Shown: piece after piece, positions 36,877 to 43,509 of the stretch
Layout: every line of letters starts with the position of its first letter
Numbering within the stretch: position 1 is the first letter of the stretch
DNA from: Clostridiales bacterium UBA6386
GTDB lineage: Bacteria > Bacillota > Clostridia > Oscillospirales > Oscillospiraceae
NCBI GenBank assembly: GCA_002437585.1
Contig: DJQM01000019.1
Location: 1 to 64,000, forward strand
DNA: 64,000 nt
Reading direction: 5' to 3'
Translations under genes and position numbers: made by a program
Notes under the pieces: generated by a model
Told to the model about the DNA's origin: nothing
Database searches by the model: none
What the model saw: only the letters and a program-made list of their open reading frames with translations

Positions 36877-37123
36877 ATTTGTCCCTCAGATCGTTCAGGA
36901 CAGAGGCTCCATCCACCACTCGTCCGGCTTTCACATCCTCCATTCCGGCGATGAGTGCCTGGGCTTCGTACATCTTCCGCATGGTTTGTTCGTAATATTC
37001 GATGTCCATGACAACCAGACGACCATAACCGTTTTTCGTAACGTACACCGGGCCATTTTCCTCGGCGCAGCGGCGCTCGACCTCAACAGTGTTTTTCAAA
37101 TCACGCATGGGAATGATCTGCAT
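36866..37123 (-). CDS. Phd/YefM-type antitoxin
   Basis: 85-aa antitoxin. The N-terminal PMRDLKNTVEVERRCAEENGPVYVTKNG is the Phd/YefM DNA-binding fold, and the flexible C-terminal half should wrap the toxin. AAGGAG lies before the ATG. The promoter upstream (37150-37178) overlaps an inverted repeat, which fits autorepression by the antitoxin-toxin complex. Confidence 0.9.
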   Translation of the reverse strand: MQIIPMRDLKNTVEVERRCAEENGPVYVTKNGYGRLVVMDIEYYEQTMRKMYEAQALIAGMEDVKAGRVVDGASVLNDLRDKYGV

Positions 37124-37142
37124 GATATCATCTCCTTTCTCG

Positions 37143-37178
37143 TGGCTATATTATACCCCAAATAGAGCCACAAGTCAA
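37143..37178 (-). promoter_or_regulatory. Promoter and operator of the toxin-antitoxin pair
   Basis: Minus strand TTGACT (37178-37173), 17-nt spacer, TATAAT (37155-37150). The inverted repeat GTGGCT (37143-37148) / AGCCAC (37166-37171) brackets the -10 box and lies in the right place for an autoregulatory operator. Confidence 0.7.
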
Positions 37179-37221
37179 GGATAGCAGCGTGAGTCACATC
37201 ATTTTACAATGGATGCAGAAA

Positions 37222-37253
37222 CCCCCTCCGTATGTCAAAGCATACGGAGGGGG
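37222..37253 (-). terminator. Terminator after xerD
   Basis: Perfect 13-bp stem CCCCCTCCGTATG / CATACGGAGGGGG, 6-nt loop, 8 nt after the xerD stop on the minus strand. Confidence 0.75.
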
Positions 37254-37261
37254 GCTGATGT

Positions 37262-38137
37262 TCAAGCCTTAGGATGGCACTTTTCGTAAACCGCCTTCAC
37301 CTTCTTATCGATCAGGGAGGTATACAGCTGGGTGGAGGAAATGTCGCTGTGACCCATCAGCTCCTGCAAGGCACTGATATCCGCCCCGTTTTCCAGCAGA
37401 TGTACCGCGAAGCTGTGCCGGAGAGTGTGAGGGGTAATGTCCTTCTCAATCCCGGCCTTGGCCTGGTAATGCTTCAGGATTTTCCAGAAGCCCTGGCGGC
37501 TCATCCGGGAACCGCCGATGTTCACGAACAGTGCCCGCTCGGCGGGGTTGGTGGCGATCAGGGAGCGAACCTCGCTGAGGTAGACGCTCAGAGCCTTCTG
37601 CGCCGCCGGATACAGCGGGATCACCCGGGTCTTCTTGACACTGGCACAGCGGATAACGCCCATGTCCTGGTTCACGTCGTCCACGTTCAGATCGATGAGT
37701 TCGGAAACGCGGATGCCGGTGGCGTACATCACCTCCAGCATGGCCTTGTCCCGGACACCCTTGAAGTCCACGGCTGAGGGCTGGGACAGCAGAAGCTCCA
37801 CTTCCCTGCCGGTCAGAATCTGAGGCAGCCGTCGCTCGCCCCGATCAACGTGAATCTGACCGGAAACGGGAGAAGCATCCAGGAACCCGGAGGACACGGC
37901 GTAGGCGTAGAAGTTTTTCAGACTGGCCAACGAACGGGATACCGTGGCACCGGACTTTCCCTGTTCCTGAAGGTAAGTAAGATACGCACTGATATTCTGT
38001 TGCGAGGCTTCCAGAACGCTGCCGCCCAGCCAGCTGTCAAACTGGCGGATATCCCGCAGATAAGAGGACACGGTGTTCACGGAGGCCTGCTTTACCTTAA
38101 CCAGGTAGTTCTCGTAGGCATGAATCAAATCCAGCAT
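37262..38137 (-). CDS. xerD: Tyrosine recombinase XerD
   Basis: 291-aa recombinase that resolves chromosome dimers at dif with a XerC partner. The core-binding domain (about 1-90) precedes the catalytic domain with Arg in TGIRVSELI, the Lys beta-hairpin (CASVKKTRVIP), HTLRHSFAVHLLENGADISALQE, LMGHSDISSTQ and the nucleophile Tyr in QLYTS. The length fits XerD (about 295-300). It lies 15 nt downstream of a membrane-protein gene in the position of spoIIM, an arrangement also seen near xerD in Bacillus. Confidence 0.92.
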   Translation of the reverse strand: MLDLIHAYENYLVKVKQASVNTVSSYLRDIRQFDSWLGGSVLEASQQNISAYLTYLQEQGKSGATVSRSLASLKNFYAYAVSSGFLDASPVSGQIHVDRGERRLPQILTGREVELLLSQPSAVDFKGVRDKAMLEVMYATGIRVSELIDLNVDDVNQDMGVIRCASVKKTRVIPLYPAAQKALSVYLSEVRSLIATNPAERALFVNIGGSRMSRQGFWKILKHYQAKAGIEKDITPHTLRHSFAVHLLENGADISALQELMGHSDISSTQLYTSLIDKKVKAVYEKCHPKA

Positions 38138-38152
38138 GTAACAGCTTACCTT

Positions 38153-38674
38153 TTATCCTTTCATAGATTCCATGAGCCGCCAGTAAAAGGGAAAAACGTG
38201 ACAGTACCCGGCAGCTGCCAGTGCCAGCTGCCCACAGCCGACCGCAGCCAGAGGGATCCGTACCGGCCGGCTCTGCACACACCGCAGCCAAAGCCAGTAC
38301 AGGGCAGGCAGAGTGCCGTCGCCCAGCAGCAGAAAGCACCGGATAAGCCAGCCCCAGTCCGGAAAGCACGTTATAAGCCCTGCCGATACAAATCCATGAA
38401 GGAATGCCTTGGAAAAGCAGATCCCATAGACCAGACAAGGGCAATGAAAAAAAGCCAGAATGGCGGACATTACAAAAGGTAAGAGTGAGACACACAGAAA
38501 AGAAACGATCGACACGGGACTTTGCAAAGCCCCGCGCATCAGGGAAGCGGCATCGGCCGAGGGACAGCGGGAATACATAATCCCGCAAGCCATCCCCAAA
38601 ATCCACACAAATGCAAGCACAAAAGCCGCAGCCTTGCGCCTGCGGGAAGTAACGGCAGACAGTCTTCTAGGCAT
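38153..38674 (-). CDS. Polytopic membrane protein, possibly SpoIIM-like
   Basis: 173-aa membrane protein with about four to five hydrophobic segments (about 13-32, 50-75, 80-100, 105-125, 138-160) and a basic N-terminus (PRRLSAVTSRRRK). I do not recognise a motif. Its size, helix count and location just before xerD resemble the sporulation engulfment protein SpoIIM, but the sequence similarity is not obvious, so the name is context only. AGGAAG lies 9-10 nt before the ATG. A promoter lies at 38772-38800. Confidence 0.6.
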   Translation of the reverse strand: MPRRLSAVTSRRRKAAAFVLAFVWILGMACGIMYSRCPSADAASLMRGALQSPVSIVSFLCVSLLPFVMSAILAFFHCPCLVYGICFSKAFLHGFVSAGLITCFPDWGWLIRCFLLLGDGTLPALYWLWLRCVQSRPVRIPLAAVGCGQLALAAAGYCHVFPFYWRLMESMKG

Positions 38675-38771
38675 CCAGGTTCACTTCCTTTCCGGGCAAA
38701 ATGCCAGCTTACGAAAAAGAGGAACCAGGTGCAAAAGGCGACAAATACAGTCAAGATTTCCATGCCCCCAT

Positions 38772-38800
38772 ACTATACTCCATTTCGTACACAAATTCAA
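38772..38800 (-). promoter_or_regulatory. Promoter of the membrane protein-xerD pair
   Basis: Minus strand TTGAAT (38800-38795), 17-nt spacer, TATAGT (38777-38772). The leader is about 90 nt. Confidence 0.6.
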
Positions 38801-39032
38801 GCATTTTTAGCCAAAATTGCTTTTTTTGTCAATATTGACGGATAATTATGTAAACTATTTTATGTCAACCAGCAGTGAAACATTCCTTCAATTCCTTATC
38901 ATTTTCAACTATTTTCTCTACATATTGGGATTCATGTTGCGGAAATTCACTAAATGTTGGAATTGCAAGTCATCCTGCATTTTGGCAAGCCTAGGTAAAT
39001 TAAATTTACCTAGGCTTGCCAAACCGGAAAAA
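38801..39032. other. AT-rich gap without a gene
   Basis: 232 nt, markedly richer in A/T than the surrounding genes. Apart from the perfect palindrome at 38981-39023 I see no gene, tRNA or clear promoter in it. Confidence 0.6.
38981..39023. repeat. Perfect 43-nt palindrome
   Basis: Two 21-nt arms (beginning TTTGGCAAGCCTAGG) pair perfectly around a single central A at 39002. It lies 9 nt after the stop of the minus-strand membrane protein. No T-run follows on either strand, so it is not a standard terminator. Confidence 0.85.
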
Positions 39033-39458
39033 TCAGCGTCCTTTCCGTCGGTAAGGAGCCGTTCCCCTCCGTTTTTCCCGGCGCAGACCCAGCAGGGCCA
39101 CGGTGCCGCTGGCCGCCAGAATGATAAGCCCTGTGACCAGCATTCCGTCATACTGCCCTCCGAAGAACAGGGCCGTCAGGGCAATCAGCGTCGCCCAGAA
39201 CATCACGCCTGCGCCCATGGCGATCATCAGCCGCTGCCGCTTGACGGCATTGACGGAGACGGCGGCGCCCAGCAGCGCGGAGATAAACAAAATGATGAAA
39301 ATCCCGTAGCCGATCTGCTCCCATTGGAGCCGTTCCCGGCTGATAAGCCCCGCAAGCCCCAGCGACAGAAGAAGCGTCAGCCCCAGGCTGATGCCGTTTC
39401 CTAAGGCCAGTCCCTTTGGGATGGACATAGCCCTTCCGGAATTCCACTTTCCGCTCAT
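39033..39458 (-). CDS. TIGR04086-like four-helix membrane protein
   Basis: 141-aa integral membrane protein with four hydrophobic helices (about 20-40, 48-68, 78-98, 103-123) and a basic C-terminal tail (LRREKRRGTAPYRRKGR). Size, topology and the LGLAGLISRERL/AAVSVNAVKRQRLM loop pattern fit the TIGR04086 family of Clostridia, whose role is unknown. GGGGAGGGG precedes the ATG. It is downstream of two terminators and probably separately transcribed. Confidence 0.65.
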   Translation of the reverse strand: MSGKWNSGRAMSIPKGLALGNGISLGLTLLLSLGLAGLISRERLQWEQIGYGIFIILFISALLGAAVSVNAVKRQRLMIAMGAGVMFWATLIALTALFFGGQYDGMLVTGLIILAASGTVALLGLRREKRRGTAPYRRKGR

Positions 39459-39502
39459 TCTTACCCCTCCCCTATCTCAATTCTATACCGGCACAGGCAG
39501 AA

Positions 39503-39541
39503 AAAGAACCGGAACCGCGGAAATCACGGCTCCGGTTCTTT
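39503..39541. terminator. Terminator hairpin
   Basis: Perfect 11-bp stem AAAGAACCGGA / TCCGGTTCTTT with additional pairing inside. On the minus strand TTTTT follows. Confidence 0.7.
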
Positions 39542-39560
39542 CGTTGAATTCAAAGGAAAA

Positions 39561-39581
39561 GCCCCCGACTGCGCCGGGGGC
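39561..39581 (-). terminator. Terminator of the coiled-coil protein gene
   Basis: Stem GCCCCCG / CGGGGGC, 7-nt loop, with TTTTCC after it on the minus strand, 6 nt beyond the stop at 39587. Confidence 0.8.
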
Positions 39582-39586
39582 CTGAT

Positions 39587-40090
39587 TTACACTTCCACGT
39601 CCACGTTGGCGGACTTACGCTGCTCCTGAGCCTCCGTCACCGCCCGGAACTTCATTCGGGTATCCCGGACCTCGTTCAGAGCTTTGGAAACCACCTCTTC
39701 GGTCTGACGCAGGGACTCGTCCATGTATTCGTTGGCGGCCTTGCGCAGTTGATTGATCCGCTCCTGGGTCTGGGCGATCAGCTCCTCACTGCGTTTCTTG
39801 GCCTCGGCGTACACTGCTTCCTTGGTGACCATCTGCTTGGCCTTCTCCTGAGCCTCCCGCAGCACATTCTCCGCCTCCCGGCGAGCCTGGCCTACGATTT
39901 CCGTCCGGGATTCCACAATGGCCCGGGACTGCTTGATCTCTCCGGGCAGCTGAGCCAGGATCTCGTCCAGCATGTCCAGCACCCGGTCACGCTCCAGAAT
40001 GCACTTGTCCGCGGCCAGGGGCATGGAGCGGGCATCCTGCACCATGTCGTACAGCGCGCCGATGATATCCTCCGTATTCCGATCGCTCAT
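39587..40090 (-). CDS. Coiled-coil protein, DivIVA-like or ATPase-stalk-like
   Basis: 167-aa acidic, almost wholly helical protein. Residues about 40-140 are heptad-rich (REAENVLREAQEKAKQ, YAEAKKRSEELIAQTQERINQLRK), resembling both the F-type ATPase b subunit and DivIVA-family tails; there is no membrane segment. It is the last gene after uvrC-rsmD-coaD on the minus strand, a position where Clostridia often carry a small unnamed coiled-coil protein. AAGGAGG precedes the ATG. Function unknown. Confidence 0.75.
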   Translation of the reverse strand: MSDRNTEDIIGALYDMVQDARSMPLAADKCILERDRVLDMLDEILAQLPGEIKQSRAIVESRTEIVGQARREAENVLREAQEKAKQMVTKEAVYAEAKKRSEELIAQTQERINQLRKAANEYMDESLRQTEEVVSKALNEVRDTRMKFRAVTEAQEQRKSANVDVEV

Positions 40091-40103
40091 TACTATTTCC
40101 TCC

Positions 40104-40598
40104 TTAATGGTTGGCTTTCCTTGTCTCTATTCTAGCCTGAAAATCCGGAATAATTTCAGCGGGAAGCAAATCCGACAGATCCGCGCCATAGGTGCCCAGC
40201 TCCTTGATGAGGCTGGAGCTAAGGAACATGAACTTGCTGTCCGCCGTCAAAAACATGGTATCCAGCTCCGGGTTGATCTTCCGATTGACCAGAGCCATCT
40301 GAAATTCCGTCTCGAAATCCGACACCGCCCGCAGTCCCTTGACCACCACGCAGCTGCCCCGCCGCCGGGCATATTCCGCCAGCAGCTCCTTGGAAGCGTC
40401 CACCTCCACATTGGGAAGGTCACGGGTGACCCGGCGGATCAGCTCCACCCGCTCGTCCTGGGTGAACATGGGGTTCTTGCCGGCGTTTACCATGACGCAG
40501 ACGATGAGCTTGTCAAAAATCCCGGCGGCTCGACGAATAATATTCAGGTGTCCGCTGGTGACCGGGTCGAAGCTGCCCGGATAAATGGCTGTTTTCAT
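40104..40598 (-). CDS. coaD: Phosphopantetheine adenylyltransferase
   Basis: Fourth step of coenzyme A synthesis: 4'-phosphopantetheine plus ATP gives dephospho-CoA. 164 aa. PGSFDPVTSGHL at 7-18 is the nucleotidyltransferase T/HxGH motif (His17), and the C-terminal SSSLIKELG block is the ISSTxVRE-like motif. ATG 40598 was chosen because the motif must start near residue 7. It lies 17 nt after rsmD, a nearly universal rsmD-coaD pair. Confidence 0.96.
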   Translation of the reverse strand: MKTAIYPGSFDPVTSGHLNIIRRAAGIFDKLIVCVMVNAGKNPMFTQDERVELIRRVTRDLPNVEVDASKELLAEYARRRGSCVVVKGLRAVSDFETEFQMALVNRKINPELDTMFLTADSKFMFLSSSLIKELGTYGADLSDLLPAEIIPDFQARIETRKANH

Positions 40599-40615
40599 AG
40601 TCTTACCGCAGCCCC

Positions 40616-41155
40616 TCACGCCTTCCGATAAATCGTGAGCAGGGTTTTTCCATACTTATAGTCTCTGGAACGGGTGTAGCCCTCAAATTCCCAGGGCAGC
40701 TCCTTCCCCAACGGGCGTTCCGCTATCATTATACCATTGGATTGCAAAATGTCAATTTCTGTAATCCTATTTATTGCGTTTTCCAGATAGGTTTCCGCGT
40801 AAGGAGGGTCAAGAAAAATGATGTCGAACCGCTCCCGGCACCGGGACAGGTAGTCCATGAAGTCCGCGCGCACCACGGTTCCGCCGGGAAGCTTCGTCCG
40901 GCTTAGGTTTTCCCGGATGAGCCTGCAGGCCTCCTCCCGGGCATCCACAAACACCGCCTGAGACGCTCCCCGGCTGAGAGCCTCAATGCCCAGCTGTCCG
41001 GTGCCGCCGAACAGATCCAGCACACTGGCGCCTGGAATGTCAAAGTTGATGATGCTGAAAAGAGCCTCCTTCACCCGATCCGCGGTGGGCCGGGTGAGCA
41101 TCCCCTCCGGGGTCTTCAGATTCACGCCCCGGGCTTTTCCTGTAATTACCCGCAT
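40616..41155 (-). CDS. rsmD: 16S rRNA (guanine966-N2)-methyltransferase
   Basis: 179-aa SAM-dependent methyltransferase acting on 16S rRNA in the small subunit. MRVITGKARGVNLKTPEG is the RsmD start, DLFGGTGQLGIEALSRGA is the SAM loop, and FLDPPY is the catalytic motif of N2/N6 methyltransferases. It directly follows uvrC (2-nt gap) and precedes coaD. Confidence 0.95.
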   Translation of the reverse strand: MRVITGKARGVNLKTPEGMLTRPTADRVKEALFSIINFDIPGASVLDLFGGTGQLGIEALSRGASQAVFVDAREEACRLIRENLSRTKLPGGTVVRADFMDYLSRCRERFDIIFLDPPYAETYLENAINRITEIDILQSNGIMIAERPLGKELPWEFEGYTRSRDYKYGKTLLTIYRKA

Positions 41156-41157
41156 AA

Positions 41158-42945
41158 TTAACTCCGTTTTTTCTGAAAATGGGAATAGACCGCCCCTGCG
41201 GCATCCTTGGGCAGCAGCCGCTCCAGCTCGGGAAGGGTGGCCTGGCCGATGGCGTTCAGGGATTTGAATTGCTTCAGAAGCTCCTGCTTCCGCTTGGGGC
41301 CGATGCCCGGAATGTTGTCCAGCTCCGAGTAGCGCAGACGCTTGCTGCGCAGCTGCCGGTGGTAGGTGACGGCAAACCGGTGCACCTCCTCCTGGATGCT
41401 GCCGATGAGGGAAAAAATAGCCTGATTGTTGTCGATCCGGATCTCCTCCCCCTCCGGAGTCACCAGTGCCCGGGTCCGGTGCCGGTCGTCCTTGACCATA
41501 CCGAACACGGGAAGCCCGAGACCCAGCTCTTCCAGAGCCTCCAGGGCGATTCTGGCGTGGTTAACGCCGCCGTCGATGAGCAGAAGATCCGGCTTTTCCC
41601 CAAAGCCGGCATCCCCGGCCTTGTAGTGGGCAAAGCGCCGCTTCACCACCTGATGCATGGAGGCGTAGTCGTCCTGATTTGCCAAACCCTCCAGCCGGAA
41701 CCGCTTGTAGTCGCTTTTCCTTGGCTTTCCGCCTGCGAAAACCACCATCCCGGCCACGATGTCCGTGCCGGAAATGTTGGAAATATCGAAGGACTCGATC
41801 CGCTCCGGAGCCTCTATGTGCAGCATTTTTCCCAGGAGGGTCAGGGTCGCGCTGACCCGCTCTTCCCTGCCGGTAAGCCGCTGAGCCTCCTCAAAGGCGT
41901 TCTTGCAGGCCAGCTCCACCAGCCGCACATTGTCCCCCCGCTGGGGTACCTGGAGCTTGGGCAGGCGGCCGCACTGCTGCTCCAGAAGCGAGCCGATCAT
42001 GTCCCCGTCCTCGATTTCAAAGGGCAGGAAAATCCGCTTTGGCACCAGCCCCCGGCTGAGATAGTACTGCTTCAGAAGGCTGGAAACCGCCTCCTCCTTG
42101 TCGTCCGGCCGGGGGAAAACCTCGTAGTCCTTATCCAGTAAATTTCCTCCGGAGAAATGGAGTACCGCAAAGCAGGCCTTGGCTTCCGTCTCTCCATAGC
42201 CGATCACATCCGTATCTGCCAGAGACCCGGCTGTGACCAGCTGCTTCTGTCCCAGGTTTTCCACGGCCTGGAGCCGATCCCGGAGGCTGGCCGCCAGCTC
42301 AAATTTCAGCTCTTCGGAGGCCGCCAGCATTTGCTCCTTGATCTGGGCAGCCACGCCCTTGTAGTTTCCCCGGAGCAGCTCTCTGACCTGGAGCATGGCC
42401 TCCCGATAGCGGACGGCACTGACGTCAGGCTGGCACCAGCCGGCGCACTGATTCATGTGATAGTTCAGGCAGGGTCGCTCCTTGCCGATGTCCCGGGGAA
42501 ATTGCTTGTGGCAGCCTGGGAGCTGGAAGGTCAGCCGCAGAGCCTCCAGCACCGCATTGGTGACGCCCCGGGTGCCATAGGGGCCAAAATACTCCGCCCC
42601 ATCGTCGGAAAGCCTGCTGACCATGGTAATTTCCGGATACACCTGCCGCATGTCCAGCCGCAGATAGGGATAGCCCTTATCGTCCTTGAGAAGGATGTTG
42701 TACTTGGGCATATACCGCTTGATGAGGGAGCATTCCAGCACCAGAGCCTCAAATTCCGAGGCGGCCACGATCACGTCAAAGTGGTGGATTTTGCTCACCA
42801 TCATTCTGGTTTTCGGGGTGTGGGAGGCGGTGTCCTGAAAATACTGGCTCACCCGGTTTTTCAGTTTTTTGGCTTTGCCGACGTAGATCACCTTGTCGGA
42901 TTGATCGCGCATAATGTAGACCCCTGGGGCATAGGGCAGGGACAA
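41158..42945 (-). CDS. uvrC: UvrABC excinuclease subunit C
   Basis: Makes the two incisions of nucleotide excision repair. 595 aa from TTG 42945. Domains in order: GIY-YIG nuclease (GVYIM...IYVGKAKKLKNRV), UVR motif around 200, the RNase H-like 5' nuclease domain (DISNISGTDIVAGMVVF...LLLIDGG) and a C-terminal helix-hairpin-helix pair (NIPGIGPKRKQELL). Reading on upstream gives TFDELKEKAL in frame, like the normal UvrC start, preceded by ACG at 42975 with GGGAGG 7 nt before it; an ATG is missing there. The true start may therefore be ACG 42975. Confidence 0.93.
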   Translation of the reverse strand: MSLPYAPGVYIMRDQSDKVIYVGKAKKLKNRVSQYFQDTASHTPKTRMMVSKIHHFDVIVAASEFEALVLECSLIKRYMPKYNILLKDDKGYPYLRLDMRQVYPEITMVSRLSDDGAEYFGPYGTRGVTNAVLEALRLTFQLPGCHKQFPRDIGKERPCLNYHMNQCAGWCQPDVSAVRYREAMLQVRELLRGNYKGVAAQIKEQMLAASEELKFELAASLRDRLQAVENLGQKQLVTAGSLADTDVIGYGETEAKACFAVLHFSGGNLLDKDYEVFPRPDDKEEAVSSLLKQYYLSRGLVPKRIFLPFEIEDGDMIGSLLEQQCGRLPKLQVPQRGDNVRLVELACKNAFEEAQRLTGREERVSATLTLLGKMLHIEAPERIESFDISNISGTDIVAGMVVFAGGKPRKSDYKRFRLEGLANQDDYASMHQVVKRRFAHYKAGDAGFGEKPDLLLIDGGVNHARIALEALEELGLGLPVFGMVKDDRHRTRALVTPEGEEIRIDNNQAIFSLIGSIQEEVHRFAVTYHRQLRSKRLRYSELDNIPGIGPKRKQELLKQFKSLNAIGQATLPELERLLPKDAAGAVYSHFQKKRS

Positions 42946-43071
42946 AGCCTTTTCCTTCAGTTCGTCAAATGTCGTGGGAAATCCTCCCTTCTTACAGTAT
43001 TTCGTCTTACCCAGAGAAAAAACGCCGCCTCAATGCGTCAACGGGCACCGAGGCGGCAAAAATAGAGCGAA

Positions 43072-43332
43072 TTAGTAGACGTCCCGCTGGAGCAGTGCAT
43101 CCAGGGCATTCACGGCAGTCTCCGCGTCGGAGCCGATGGCACTCAGGGTCACCGTGGTGCCGGTGACGATCCCCAGAGACATAATACCCAAAAGGCTCTT
43201 GGCGTTCATTTTGCGGTTGCCGGATTCCAGCCAGATGCTGCTCTCAAATTCGTTCGCCTTCTGCACGAAGTATGTAGCCTGGCGGTTGTGAAGGCCAGAC
43301 TCACACCGGACGACAACTTCTTTACTAAACAT
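43072..43332 (-). CDS. ptsH: HPr-family phosphocarrier protein
   Basis: 86-aa carrier of the phosphotransferase system or its regulatory branch. From ATG 43332 the numbering is canonical: His15 (phosphorylated by enzyme I) in GLHNRQA and Ser46 (target of HPr kinase) in NAKSLLGIMSLG. The usual Pro18 after the active-site Arg is Gln18. AGGAG lies 8 nt before this ATG; the GTG three codons earlier touches that site and is unlikely. Single gene with its own promoter. Gln18 could mean a Crh-like or HPr-like regulator rather than the main sugar carrier. Confidence 0.9.
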   Translation of the reverse strand: MFSKEVVVRCESGLHNRQATYFVQKANEFESSIWLESGNRKMNAKSLLGIMSLGIVTGTTVTLSAIGSDAETAVNALDALLQRDVY

Positions 43333-43382
43333 ATTATCCACTCCTTTTCATCGCACCCGCGATGCGCGACGGGTCTAGCTAT

Positions 43383-43410
43383 ATGATAGCATTTTTACCG
43401 AAAAAGTCAA
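43383..43410 (-). promoter_or_regulatory. Promoter of the HPr gene
   Basis: Minus strand TTGACT (43410-43405), 16-nt spacer, TATCAT (43388-43383). Confidence 0.75.
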
Positions 43411-43509
43411 CTGATTTTCAGCCTGTTTTCACAAGGAAATCCCGCAGAATGGAGCCGTTCTTGTTGAAAACGTTTCCAAAATTCAATTTCCGACCAAAAC
43501 CGCCGGAAA

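Noticed and set aside
38539..38763. A 74-codon frame overlapping the SpoIIM-like gene
   Set aside because: It starts within 2-3 nt of the predicted transcription start, has no ribosome-binding site and runs inside a better-supported gene.
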